Positions 32,131 to 41,083 of a stretch of DNA of 64,000 nucleotides are shown here, one piece after another. The number at the start of each line of letters is the position of its first letter. The first letter of the stretch is position 1. The stretch comes from Saprospiraceae bacterium (GTDB taxonomy: Bacteria > Bacteroidota > Bacteroidia > Chitinophagales > Saprospiraceae). The translations under genes and the position numbers were made by a program. Location: positions 124,001 through 188,000 of the forward strand of contig JADKAE010000007.1 in the NCBI GenBank assembly GCA_016715405.1, written 5' to 3'. The notes below the pieces were generated by a model, which saw only the letters and a list, made by a program, of their open reading frames with translations, was not told the DNA's origin and ran no database searches.

Positions 32131-32253
32131 TAATTTGCTGATTTGCTGATGTGCTGATTTGCTGATGTGCTGATGTGCTGATGTGCTGATTAATATAAAT
32201 TATTATTTAATTAATTATCAGCACATCAGCACATTAACCCATCAGCACATCAA
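32131..32253 (+). repeat. Inverted tandem-repeat element, 8-bp unit TGCTGATG (second copy)
   Basis: The left arm (32131-32190) is TTTGCTGA/TGTGCTGA octamers. The AT-rich core ends in ttaattaattatc, as in the copy at 19686. The right arm is ATCAGCACATCAGCACATTAAC (32217-32253). It includes the tetR stop at 32242-32244. Confidence 0.88.
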
Positions 32254-32851
32254 CAGAGCTTGTTTTACAAAATTTTTCACTTCTTCATTTCGGTTTTTCA
32301 TGAGCATATCCCAGGTGGCTTCGTCCATATCGGTTACGGCTTTCAGCATAGGTTTGGCCACGAAGGAAGGCGCACATCGAGATTACATTCATAATCAGGT
32401 GAACCGGGTTATAAGGGCGGAGTGTGCCGGCGGCTACTTCCGTTTGCAACTGTGACAAGATCATGGCCACGTTAGGAAAGTGGCCTTTCGACTTAATGCG
32501 GTCCACGAATCGGTCGGGATCCTGGCTCAATTCATGTACGATAAAAATCGGCACATGGGGATTTTCTGCAATTAGCTGGATATATTGGTCGATAAAATCT
32601 TCTAGTTTTCCCATCACGCTTTTATCGCTTGATAAAATAGCCTGTACACGAGGCATAAGCGTGCCGAAAGCCTCGTCGAAAATGACTTCGAAAAGCTTCT
32701 CTTTACTGCGAAAATAATAGTGCAGCATCGCCTTGTTAATGCCGGCCTTGTCGGCAATATTCTGCATGCGGGCGCCCGCAAACCCGCGCTGGATGAATAT
32801 CTCCTTGGCGGCAGCGATGATGCGTTCTTCTGTATTTTGTTCTTGATTCAT
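32242..32851 (-). CDS. TetR/AcrR-family regulator of the export operon (frameshifted)
   Basis: About 202 residues from the ATG at 32851. The N-terminal HTH is NTEERIIAAAKEIFIQRGFAGARMQNIADKAGINKAMLHYYFRSKEKLF, typical of TetR. The C-terminal ligand domain is broken near 32365-32370: the printed frame ends LRGQTYAESRN, while a net +1 correction gives CAF(P)FVAKPMLKAVTDMDEATWDMLMKNRNEEVKNF, with a stop at 32242-32244. It heads the tolC-hlyD-ABC operon and is probably autoregulated at 32869-32884. Confidence 0.85.
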
Positions 32852-32868
32852 TGGTTTAATTAAATGGT

Positions 32869-32894
32869 TTAACCGTTTGGTTAACGCAAAGGTA
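32869..32894 (-). promoter_or_regulatory. tetR operator and -7 promoter element
   Basis: A perfect inverted repeat, TTAACC-GTTT-GGTTAA (32869-32884), lies 18 bp upstream of the tetR start, beside further GGTTTAA half-sites at 32853-32868. Just upstream, on the minus strand, is TACCTTTG (32894-32887), a Bacteroidota -7 box. A repressor bound at the start point would block transcription, the usual TetR mode. Confidence 0.65.
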
Positions 32895-32934
32895 AGCGAA
32901 TTTAGTACACGGCGCAAGAGGCGAGCGTTTTTTA

Positions 32935-33008
32935 TTAGCGGTTAGGGCTTAGCGATTGACTGCTAACTGCTGATCCCTAAGACCTGACTGCTAAGCCCTA
33001 AGCCCTTA
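32935..33008 (+). repeat. Inverted repeat element, TTAGGGCTTAGC type
   Basis: TTAGCGGTTAGGGCTTAGC on the left pairs with GCTAAGCCCTAAGCCCTTA on the right. A second inner pair is seen as well (tgctaactgctgatccctaag). It lies between gldH, two bases before its stop, and the tetR promoter. Confidence 0.75.
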
Positions 33009-33009
33009 C

Positions 33010-33483
33010 TCAACGGTGTTTCCCGACAGGCGTAATTTGCAGGGTTACGCGGCTGAGCCCGGGCAGGGGGTCCACCCGCATAAATTGTTCGAGGGTGATA
33101 AGATAGGGGCCTGCTTCGTTGAAATAGGCGCCTTGCTGGATGGGGATGGTGATTGCACAATTTTTACTGCTGCAATCGCCGGCCCAGACGCCGGCTTTAT
33201 CGGCCAATTCGAGGGAGAGTTGCTTTTGGAGCCGCTGGCCGGAGGGGAAGCGGGTAGAGATGAGGGTATACATATTTTGATAGGGGTAATCGGTAGCGTG
33301 TTCCACCACGATTTCGAGGTCGTACAATTGGGTCGTATCGGCGATTTCGAAGGCGAAATCGAGGGTATCCTTGTAGGCCCAGCCCGTTTCGGCGATATCG
33401 CGGCTTTCTTTGATTACATAGTTGGGGCCGCAGGCGGTGAGGGCCAGAGCGGCTAAAGAAAGGGCGAAGATGTATTTAGTCAT
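33010..33483 (-). CDS. gldH: Gliding motility lipoprotein GldH
   Basis: 157 residues. A lipoprotein signal (FALSLAALALTAC) precedes a single beta domain with DTTQLYDLEIVVEHATDYPYQNMYTLI, FPSGQRLQKQLSLELADKAGVWAGD and GPYLITLEQFMRVDPLPGLSRVTLQI. This pattern, length and lipid anchor fit the GldH family, needed for gliding in Flavobacterium. It directly follows dnaJ on the same strand, with a palindrome between them. Confidence 0.82.
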   Translation of the reverse strand: MTKYIFALSLAALALTACGPNYVIKESRDIAETGWAYKDTLDFAFEIADTTQLYDLEIVVEHATDYPYQNMYTLISTRFPSGQRLQKQLSLELADKAGVWAGDCSSKNCAITIPIQQGAYFNEAGPYLITLEQFMRVDPLPGLSRVTLQITPVGKHR

Positions 33484-33509
33484 AACGAGATGGGTATTTT
33501 GGTAGGCAG

Positions 33510-33537
33510 GTAGAGACGCACTGCAGTGCGTCTCTAC
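33510..33537 (+). repeat. 28-bp perfect palindrome GTAGAGACGCACTG...
   Basis: GTAGAGACGCACTG is followed at once by its exact complement. The dnaJ stop TAG (33534-33536, minus strand) is part of it. A near copy with a GATT loop is at 62277-62304. Probably a terminator. Confidence 0.9.
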
Positions 33538-34694
33538 TTAAAATAATCGCGCATCTTCTCAAAAAACGTGCGTTCCGACTTGCCGGGTTGGGGCTGGAAG
33601 TTGGGCATGATGCGTAGTTTTTCGAGTAGTTCGCGTTCTTCTTCGTTAAACTTTTTGGGTGTCCACACGCTGACGTGGATGAGCAGGTCGCCGCGGCCGT
33701 GGCTTTGCACGGCGGGAAGGCCTTTGTCTTTGAGGCGGAAAATCTTGCCTGACTGCGTGCCCGGCGGAATTTTGATTTTGACCTTGCCTTCCAGCGTAGG
33801 CACGTCGATAGAAGCGCCCAGGGAAGCGTCGGCAAAATTGACGAACAGCTCGTACACCAGGTTCATGCCGTCGCGTTGGAGCGATTCGTGGGGGATTTCC
33901 TCGATAGTGACGAAGAGGTCGCCGGGAGGGCCGCCTTTGGCGCCGGCGTGGCCTTTGCCGCGCAGGGAGAGTTGCATGCCTTCTTCCATGCCGGCGGGGA
34001 TTTCGATTTCGATAGTTTCTTCAGCTTGCACGCGGCCGTGGCCGGCACATTTGGGGCAATTTGCCGTTATCGTCTGGCCGGTGCCGCCGCAAGCTGGGCA
34101 GGTAGTAATTGTCTGCATTTGCCCCATAAAGGTGCTGCGCACTTGTCGCACCTGTCCGGCGCCGCGGCAGGTAGTGCAGGTTTGCACCGAAGAGCTGTCT
34201 TTGGCGCCGCTGCCGCCGCAGGTATCGCAGGGCGCTTGCTTTTTGACTTTAATTTTTTTGGTAACGCCGCTGGCTATTTCCTCAAGGGTAAGGTTCACCT
34301 TCACGCGCAGGTTGCTGCCGCGCTCGCCGGTGGGGCGAGAGGTACGGGCCCTGCCGCCGCCGCCGAAAAACTCGCTGAAGCCGCCTTCGCCGAAGATATC
34401 GCCGAATTGCTGGAAGATATCGTCCATCGTCATGCCGCCGGCATAGCCGCCTCCGCCGCCGTGGCTTTGGTCCACGCCGGCATGGCCGTAGCGGTCGTAG
34501 CTGGCTTTTTTATCGGCGTCGCTCAGCACTTCGTAGGCCTCGGCAGCTTCCTTAAATTTTTCTTCTGCTTCTTTATTGCCCGGGTTTTTGTCGAGGTGGT
34601 ATTGCAAAGACAGCTTGCGATAGGCTTTTTTTATCTCTTCCGGGGCGGCATTGCGTTGCACGCCTAGTATTTCGTAAAAATCTCTTTTAGCCAT
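33534..34694 (-). CDS. dnaJ: Chaperone DnaJ with an altered HPD motif
   Basis: 386 residues. Order: J domain (1-70), G/F-rich linker (GGGGGYAGG, FGEGGFSEFFGGGG), zinc-finger domain with four CxxCxGxG-type repeats (CDTCGGSG, CTTCRGAG, CPACGGTG, CPKCAGHG), and C-terminal substrate domains. DnaJ delivers clients to DnaK and stimulates its ATPase through the HPD tripeptide. Here that site reads QYHLDKNPG, so Pro is Leu (codon CTC instead of CCC). This may be a base error or a real change. It lies next to grpE. Confidence 0.96.
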   Translation of the reverse strand: MAKRDFYEILGVQRNAAPEEIKKAYRKLSLQYHLDKNPGNKEAEEKFKEAAEAYEVLSDADKKASYDRYGHAGVDQSHGGGGGYAGGMTMDDIFQQFGDIFGEGGFSEFFGGGGRARTSRPTGERGSNLRVKVNLTLEEIASGVTKKIKVKKQAPCDTCGGSGAKDSSSVQTCTTCRGAGQVRQVRSTFMGQMQTITTCPACGGTGQTITANCPKCAGHGRVQAEETIEIEIPAGMEEGMQLSLRGKGHAGAKGGPPGDLFVTIEEIPHESLQRDGMNLVYELFVNFADASLGASIDVPTLEGKVKIKIPPGTQSGKIFRLKDKGLPAVQSHGRGDLLIHVSVWTPKKFNEEERELLEKLRIMPNFQPQPGKSERTFFEKMRDYFK

Positions 34695-34759
34695 TGTGTA
34701 ATAATTGCAGGTATAAAGTCATAATCCAAATCGCCCCCTCGCCAAGTCTCCCCTTTCGC

Positions 34760-35315
34760 CTATTTGCCTACCACTACCTTGGCAAAGCGGATGATCTTGT
34801 CGCCGAGTTTGAATCCTTTTTCGATCGTATCGATTACTTTTCCTTTCATGTCTTCGGTGGGGGCGGGGATTTCGGTGACGGCCTCGTGTAATTCGGGGTC
34901 GAAAGGCTGGCCGGTAGAATCCATGGCTTCCAGTCCTTTTTGTTTGAGGATGTGAAGCAATTTGCTATGCACCAATTGAACGCCCTCGCTGAAGTTTTCA
35001 TTTTTGCCGGCCCTGTCAAAATCGTCAAGTACGGGCAAAAGCGCTGACATTGTGTCTTGTGCCGCCGACTTCATCAGGTCTATTTTTTCCTTGAGGGTGC
35101 GTTTTTTATAGTTTTCAAATTCAGCGAACTGGCGCAGGAATTTGTCTTTTTATTCGTCGGATTGGGCTTTCAGACTGGCCAATTCATTCTCTGGAGAACC
35201 GGAAGCGTCAGCGTTGGCGGGTTTTTGCCGCTGAGTCGGTTTCAGTCACTTCCTTTTCGGCAGTCTGTTCGTTTAAGGTGACGTCTTCTTGTTCGAGATG
35301 TTCTTTTTTACTCAT
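34760..35315 (-). CDS. grpE: Nucleotide exchange factor GrpE (frameshift and in-frame stop)
   Basis: Reading through two defects gives about 185 residues. An acidic N terminus (SKKEHLEQEDVTLNEQTAEKE) is followed by a coiled coil (KDKFLRQFAEFENYKKRTLKEKIDL) and the beta domain (LLPVLDDFDRAGKNE ... FDPELHEAVTEIPAP). One extra A is present in the run near 35222-35226, and TAA at 35150-35152 replaces a sense codon before KDKFLRQF. GrpE releases ADP from DnaK. It lies 66 bp upstream of dnaJ, the usual pairing. Confidence 0.9.
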
Positions 35316-35328
35316 TGTATTTTTTGCT

Positions 35329-35934
35329 TTAATAAGGGCTATGCCGGAATAAGGGAACAATAACTTTGCCAGTATGCCAATGCGGACATTTTGTCAGTTT
35401 TTCCGACAACCACTGGTGTACCTGTTCGGGCGAGAGGTTGACGCCTGCGATACTGCCATTGCTGTCGAGCAATACATTACTGGGCAATGACTTGATTCCA
35501 AATAGCTTGGATATGGGCGCATTGAAAAATTTATAGCTGGTAGTTTGGTCTAAAATATGATAGCGCCAATGCAAGCCGTCTCTTTCGATGGCGTTTTCCC
35601 AGCGTGCCCGGTCGCGTTCGATGCCAATGTTTACGATGACAAAACCCTCCGCGTCGGGAAAGCGGACTTGCTCGTAAGTGTCGTACAATTGCACCCAGAC
35701 CGGGTTTTCGGCGCGGCAGGGGCCGCACCAACTGCCCCAAAAGTCCAGCAACACGTATTGGCCGCGAAGGTCCGACAATTTGAAATCCGATCCATCGCGG
35801 AGTGTGGCTTCAAAAGCCGGCGCCTTTTCACCGCCTTCAAATCGCGGCAAAAGATACAAATATTTGACGCCCCAATAGACGCCAAGCGCAATTATCAACA
35901 TAATCGGCCACTGTAAGGAGGAAGGTATTTTCAT
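35329..35934 (-). CDS. TlpA-like membrane-anchored thioredoxin
   Basis: 201 residues. One N-terminal membrane helix (WPIMLIIALGVYWGVKYLYLLP) is followed by a periplasmic AhpC/TlpA fold with FWGSWCGPCRAENP (active-site CGPC), the added FNAPISKLFGIKSLPSNVLLD segment with cis-Pro, and a short tail. It probably reduces disulfides in the periplasm. It lies 13 bp upstream of grpE but is functionally unrelated. Confidence 0.88.
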   Translation of the reverse strand: MKIPSSLQWPIMLIIALGVYWGVKYLYLLPRFEGGEKAPAFEATLRDGSDFKLSDLRGQYVLLDFWGSWCGPCRAENPVWVQLYDTYEQVRFPDAEGFVIVNIGIERDRARWENAIERDGLHWRYHILDQTTSYKFFNAPISKLFGIKSLPSNVLLDSNGSIAGVNLSPEQVHQWLSEKLTKCPHWHTGKVIVPLFRHSPY

Positions 35935-36008
35935 GAGCGTAAAACTATTGCTACCTTTGCCAAGAACAAATCAATCACCACGCGGTTGCGTGTCAACGGT
36001 ATAATATG

Positions 36009-37275
36009 ATGTTAAAGGCTAACGATCCTGCCCTGCGCACCTGGGTAGACGTACCGGCAGGCAGCGATTTTCCTATTCAAAATCTGCCTTTCGGGGTATT
36101 CCGCAAAGGCGACGCGGCGCCCGGCCTGTGTAGTGCTATCGGCAACTATGTGATCAACTTGCCGGCATTGGCCACACACGGCTTTTTCGATGATTTGCAA
36201 TTCGACAGGCAGATTTTTTCGCAACCCACCCTCAACGAATTTATCGCATTGGGAAAAGAAAAAACGCGGGCTGTGCGCCAGCGCCTTTCAGAGATCCTGG
36301 ATGACGACCGCGAAAGCTGGGATGCCAAAGAACTGGCCGAGTATTTCCTGATCCCGATGGCGGAGGTGCAGTTGCTACTACCCGTACACATTGGCGACTA
36401 TACCGATTTTTATTCCAGCCTCGAACACGCCACCAATGTCGGCATTATGTTTAGAGGCCCCGATAATGCACTGATGCCCAACTGGCGGCATTTGCCGGTA
36501 GGTTACCACGGCAGGGCTTCTTCTATTGTGGTATCGGGCACGCCGGTGCGACGCCCCAAAGGGCAGATGCTACCCCGGGCGCCGACCACCCGGTATTTGG
36601 GCCCAGTAAACGACTGGATTTTGAGTTGGAAATGGGCTTTATTGTAGGCAAAAATACTTCGCTGGGGCACTCAGTACCTGCTGCGCAAGCCGAAGACTAT
36701 ATTTTCGGACTGGTCTTGTTCAACGACTGGTCGGCGCGCGATATTCAGCGGTGGGAATACGTGCCGTTGGGGCCCTTCCTGGGCAAAAATTTCGCCTCTA
36801 CGATGTCTCCTGGGTTGTCACACTCGACGCCCTGGAGCCTTTCCGGGTTTCAGGCCCTGTGCAGGCGCCCGAAGTATTGCATTATTTGCATACCAGCGGC
36901 GACCGCAATTTTGATATTCAATTAGAAGTAGCTATTAAACCGGAAGACGGCCAGGAGGCTACGGTTAGCCGCTCCAATTTTAAATATATGTATTGGAACA
37001 TGTGCCAGCAGTTGGCGCACCATACTGTCAACGGCTGCAATATCAACGTCGGCGACTTGATGGCCAGCGGTACGATCAGCGGCCCTGACCCCGACAGCTA
37101 CGGCTCTATGCTGGAGCTGGCCTGGCGCGGCGAACGGCCCCTGCCCATGCCCGACGGCAGCAGTCGTGCGTTTATCGAAGACGGCGATGAGGTGATTTTG
37201 CGCGGTTGGGCGGAAAAAGACGGGGTGCGGGTAGGCTTCGGAGAGGCGGCAGGCAGGGTGGTGGCGACGTGGTAG
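36009..37275 (+). CDS. fahA: Fumarylacetoacetase (two one-base deletions)
   Basis: About 422 residues once two bases are restored. It has the N-terminal SH3-like domain (DFPIQNLPFGVF), the catalytic region HIGDYTDFYSSLEHATNVGIMFR, PVGYHGRASSIVVSGTPVRRP, FNDWSARDIQRWEYVPLGPFLGKNF and ASGTISGPDPDSYGSMLEL. The breaks are near 36608-36610 (one A lost; VKRLDFELEMGF restored) and near 36810 (CCC read CC; SPWVVTLDALEPF restored). The enzyme splits fumarylacetoacetate to fumarate and acetoacetate, the last step of tyrosine degradation. TACCTTTG at 35951-35958 is a possible -7 box. Confidence 0.95.
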
Positions 37276-37403
37276 GTTCTCTGTTCTCTGTTCTCTGTTC
37301 TCTGTTCTCTGTTCTCTGTTCTCTGTTCTCTGTTCTCTGTTAAAGTATAATTGGCAAAGATAATGAACGGATAACGGATAACCGACAACGGATAACAGAG
37401 AAC
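37276..37403 (+). repeat. Inverted heptad element, GTTCTCT arm, AACGGAT/AACAGAG arm
   Basis: The left arm (37276-37341) is nine GTTCTCT units. The core is TAAAGTATAATTGGCAAAG. The right arm (37366-37403) is AACGGAT, AACGGAT, AACCGAC, AACGGAT, AACAGAG. It begins two bases after the fahA stop. Confidence 0.9.
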
Positions 37404-37551
37404 AAAAAAGGCGCCTCCGAAGCCAGCTCCCGAGACGCCCTTGTTTTTGCCTAAATTAGCAAACAATTGTTTAACACAAAAACAGATACAAAGCCAGACG
37501 TTTTACCTTTGCCCGATGGTTGGGTTTACCAAAAAAATAATTTGCATTCGA

Positions 37552-39000
37552 ATGAAAAAAATACTTCTTACAGGAATAATATGTGTTACCGCGCTATCGC
37601 TTAGGGCTCAGGTCGTACAAGCTGAATTGTTGGGACGTTGGTTCAGAGAAGATCTTGTCGGTTCTTCCATTTACAATAACACATACAATGACGTATGGGG
37701 CCTTGCCGTAAATGGCAGGGAATACGCGGTGATAGGCTCTACCGCCGGTACGCATTTTATCGACGTGACCAACCCCACCGAGCTTGAGGAAGTGGCCTTT
37801 GTACCAGGCGCGGCGCAGGGGGGACAGATCATACATCGCGATTTCAAAAATTACGGCTGTTACTTGTATGGCGTTTGCGATGAAGGCGCCAGCACCCTGC
37901 AGATCATGGACGTGTCGTATCTGCCCGATTCGGTGCATTTGGTGTATAATACAAACGAGTCGCTGGTTAGGTCGCACAACATATTTGTCGACACCACCAA
38001 TGCCGTGTTATACTGTTTTGCGGCATTCGGCGGCCCGGCTGCATCGTCGGCCATGCGGGTATACAGCCTGGCCAACCCTGAATTGCCCGAATTTATTGGC
38101 GAATACAATAATTTTGGCATGCAGGTGGGGCACGTGCATGATGGATACGTGCGCGAGGGAATCGCTTATCTGAATTGCGGCTACAACGGCTTTGCGATCG
38201 TAGATTTTACCGATCCCTACCAGCCTGTTACACTGAGTACGCTCACCGACTATCCTTTTGCGGGTTACAACCACTCGTGCTGGGGAAGCTCCGATGGCGA
38301 TTATTTGTATATGGCCGATGAAAACCACGGCTATGAACTAAAAGCGCTCAGCGTGAGCGATCCTACTAATATAGAAGTAGTGGCAACCTTCAACGCAGAG
38401 TCTGCCTCGGGTATGAGCATCCCGCACAATCAACTGGTGGCGTGCAACTACTTATATGTATCTTATTATTATGACGGCCTCCAGGTATACGACATCAGCG
38501 ACCCGGCAGATCCGCAACGGGTGATGCGATACGCCACTTCAACCCTTACCAATACCGGCAGCTATGCCGGCGCCTGGGGGGTGTATCCCTTCCTGCCTTC
38601 GGGTAATATCCTGGTATCCGATATGCAAAACGGACTATTTGTAGTGGCGGGCCCCAGCGGAGAATGCGAAGACAAAGATGTGACGATTCTCGACTGCCAG
38701 GAAGTCACATTGACACGTGACATTGCAGTTGTCCAGGATTGGCAATTGTACCCTCAACCGGCACAAGACCAACTTGATATGCGCCTCTATTGGGGCGAAA
38801 GCCAACAAATAGTTAAGTTCTGCCTTGTAGATATAACAGGCAGGGTAGTGGCTCGTTTTGACGACCAGGTATTGGCGCAGGGCGAAAATGCGATCCACCT
38901 GGAGTTGCCTGAAACACTGCCGGCGGGGATGTATGTGCTGCAATTACAGAGCGAGGCGGGCATGGCGGTAAGGAAGGCCTTGTTGGGAGTGAGGGAGTGA
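37552..39000 (+). CDS. Secreted choice-of-anchor-B / LVIVD repeat protein with T9SS sorting domain
   Basis: About 482 residues from the ATG at 37552. A signal peptide (KKILLTGIICVTALSLRAQ) is followed by repeated LVIVD-type blades (YAVIGSTAGTHFIDVTNPTE, ASTLQIMDVSYLPDS, GFAIVDFTDPYQPVTL, GLQVYDISDPADPQR) and a C-terminal type A sorting domain (LYPQPAQDQLDMRL ... GMYVLQLQSEAGMAVRKALL). It is probably secreted through the type IX system and bound at the surface. TACCTTTG at 37504-37511 may be its -7 box. The stop lies in a GAGTGAGAG repeat. Confidence 0.85.
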   Translation: MKKILLTGIICVTALSLRAQVVQAELLGRWFREDLVGSSIYNNTYNDVWGLAVNGREYAVIGSTAGTHFIDVTNPTELEEVAFVPGAAQGGQIIHRDFKNYGCYLYGVCDEGASTLQIMDVSYLPDSVHLVYNTNESLVRSHNIFVDTTNAVLYCFAAFGGPAASSAMRVYSLANPELPEFIGEYNNFGMQVGHVHDGYVREGIAYLNCGYNGFAIVDFTDPYQPVTLSTLTDYPFAGYNHSCWGSSDGDYLYMADENHGYELKALSVSDPTNIEVVATFNAESASGMSIPHNQLVACNYLYVSYYYDGLQVYDISDPADPQRVMRYATSTLTNTGSYAGAWGVYPFLPSGNILVSDMQNGLFVVAGPSGECEDKDVTILDCQEVTLTRDIAVVQDWQLYPQPAQDQLDMRLYWGESQQIVKFCLVDITGRVVARFDDQVLAQGENAIHLELPETLPAGMYVLQLQSEAGMAVRKALLGVRE

Positions 39001-39040
39001 GAGAGGGGGAGAGGGGGAGAAAGGGTGAGGGGGAGAGATT
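38988..39040 (+). repeat. GA-rich tandem repeat (GGGGGAGA type), single arm
   Basis: GGGAGTGAGAGAGGGGGAGAGG followed by GGGAGAAAGGGTGAGGGG. It belongs to the same family as the element at 51459, but no complementary arm is visible before the next gene. The stop of the sorting-domain protein is inside it. Confidence 0.65.
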
Positions 39041-39060
39041 TTATTTTTTTATATAAATAT

Positions 39061-41070
39061 TTGACATTGAAGGGATTGAGTGAAATATTAAAATGGAATT
39101 TATTCATTGCGTTGGTGTGTTTATCCGCCCACGGCGCCTGGGCGCAACGCCCCGGCCGCACCGAAACCACGCCACCTGCGGGTGTGGGCGGCACGCCTGC
39201 TGCGGGTAGCGACCAAGGGCAGGCGGGGCAGTCGCGTGCGCAGGACAAATACGACGACCGCGACACCTTTGGCGTCTTTGAATTCAACGCAGTCAACCCC
39301 TTGCTGGAAAAACCGTATAGCGATTCTTTACTTGGCAATTATTTTCAGCAATACGACCCCACGCGGCATCGCGACCTCGATTGGATGCAGTTGGGTATAT
39401 TGGGCTCGGCGCACCAGCCACTGGTGTACCAGCCGCAGCGCCGGCAGGGATTCGATGTGGGGTTGCACCAATATGAATTGTATTACACCCAGGCCAAAGA
39501 CCTTCATTTCTACCGCCTGCAGAAAGCCTACACCAATGTGTCGTATACCCAGGGCGCCGAGCAGGCTGATGGCTATGCCACTGCTCAATTCAGCCGTAAT
39601 TTTGCCAAAGGCCTCAATTACACCCTCGATTACAAGCGCATCAACCAATTGGGCTCTACCGCGCAATATCCCAACCAGAACAACCGTCATACGGCTTTCG
39701 CCACGGGGCTTTGGTGGCACAGTGCCAACGGCCGCTACGATGGTTTCCTGGCTTACGCCGCCAACACTACCGACCACGAAGACAACGGCGGCCTCGAAAC
39801 TGAACCTGAACGCGGCGCCGAATTCAACAGCGCCAGCTCGGCCGACGTCTTTCTGGACAACGCCCGCACCCGCCACGCCCGTCGCGAGGGGAGTTATACC
39901 CAGCACTATCGCGGTGGCGGCGACAGAGACAGCACCGGCCGCCAGCGGCGCGCGTATACCCTGGCACACCAGTTTACCTACGAAAACAGCGCCTACAAAT
40001 ACTACGATACTTACAGCATCACAGATACCTCATTTTACAATCGCTTTCCATCTCTGCTGAGCGACGAACGCGGCGTGCGCTACTTCCTGCGCCATCAGCG
40101 CATAGAAAACGCCTTTCGTATCAGCACCTTTAAGCTCAGCGGTAGCGACAGGCAGAACAAAGCCCGAAGCCAGAAAGACCTGTTCGAAGTGGGCCTTCGC
40201 CAAGCCTACCACCGCCTTCGCCAGGAGCCTGGAGATACCGTAATCAACAACCTGTTTCTCGAAGGCAAAGCGGGCTTCCGGCCCAGCGAGCGCCTGGATT
40301 TGCAGGCCGAAGCGCAACTGGGACTGCTATGGGGCAACGCCGGCGACTATCGCGTATCAGGCGCCTTATTTTTCGACGCCGGCAAATTAGGCCGGCTCTC
40401 GGCCAACCTGAGCAACCAGCTTTATAGCCCCACCCTCATGCAAAGTCAACTCTGGTTGACCCAACGGCCCGTGTGGGACAATGACTTCAAGAAAACCCTC
40501 GAAACCAATCTGAGCGTGACCTATGCCCTGCCCGCCTGGAAATTTGAAGTCACCGGCGGCTACCACCTACTCAACAACCTCATCTACTTCGATAGCCTGG
40601 CCACGCCCCGGCAGACGGGGTTGCCGGTGAGTATCCTACAGCTCGTCGTCAAAAAAGATTTTCGGGTATGGAGGCTGCATCTCGACAACGTTTTGGCCAT
40701 TCAGCAGGCTTCGGAAGACGTGGTGCGCCTGCCGCAGCTATTTGGCAAGCACAGTCTGTACTACGCCGGCTTGTGGTTCAAAGTGCTCGATGTGCGCCTC
40801 GGCGTTGACCTGCGCTACACCACCGATTATTATGCCAACTACTACAACCCGGTCATCGGGCAGTTTCAGTTGCAGGATCGATTCAACGTGCCCCTGTATC
40901 CTGCGCTCGATGCATACTTTAGCATGCGGGTAACCAAGCTCAGGGCATTTATCAAGTGGGAAAATTTCAGCAGTACATTCATCACCGACCGCTTGTTTTA
41001 CTTGTCGCCGTATTATGCCCAGCCTAGTGCGGGAATTCGTTGGGGCATCAAGTGGCGTCTGGTAAATTAA
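39061..41070 (+). CDS. Putative outer membrane porin
   Basis: About 670 residues. The start is uncertain: no ATG precedes the signal (LKWNLFIALVCLSAHGAWAQ), and TTG at 39061 or GTG at 39025 are candidates. After a Pro/Gly-rich linker comes a large beta-barrel with alternating aromatic strands (DVGLHQYELYYTQAKDLHFYRLQKAYTNVSY, FSRNFAKGLNYTLDYKRIN) ending in SAGIRWGIKWRLVN. The architecture matches the 'putative porin' family (PF14121-like) of Bacteroidota. Substrate unknown. Confidence 0.8.
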   Translation: MTLKGLSEILKWNLFIALVCLSAHGAWAQRPGRTETTPPAGVGGTPAAGSDQGQAGQSRAQDKYDDRDTFGVFEFNAVNPLLEKPYSDSLLGNYFQQYDPTRHRDLDWMQLGILGSAHQPLVYQPQRRQGFDVGLHQYELYYTQAKDLHFYRLQKAYTNVSYTQGAEQADGYATAQFSRNFAKGLNYTLDYKRINQLGSTAQYPNQNNRHTAFATGLWWHSANGRYDGFLAYAANTTDHEDNGGLETEPERGAEFNSASSADVFLDNARTRHARREGSYTQHYRGGGDRDSTGRQRRAYTLAHQFTYENSAYKYYDTYSITDTSFYNRFPSLLSDERGVRYFLRHQRIENAFRISTFKLSGSDRQNKARSQKDLFEVGLRQAYHRLRQEPGDTVINNLFLEGKAGFRPSERLDLQAEAQLGLLWGNAGDYRVSGALFFDAGKLGRLSANLSNQLYSPTLMQSQLWLTQRPVWDNDFKKTLETNLSVTYALPAWKFEVTGGYHLLNNLIYFDSLATPRQTGLPVSILQLVVKKDFRVWRLHLDNVLAIQQASEDVVRLPQLFGKHSLYYAGLWFKVLDVRLGVDLRYTTDYYANYYNPVIGQFQLQDRFNVPLYPALDAYFSMRVTKLRAFIKWENFSSTFITDRLFYLSPYYAQPSAGIRWGIKWRLVN

Positions 41071-41083
41071 TTTTGCGGTTGGG

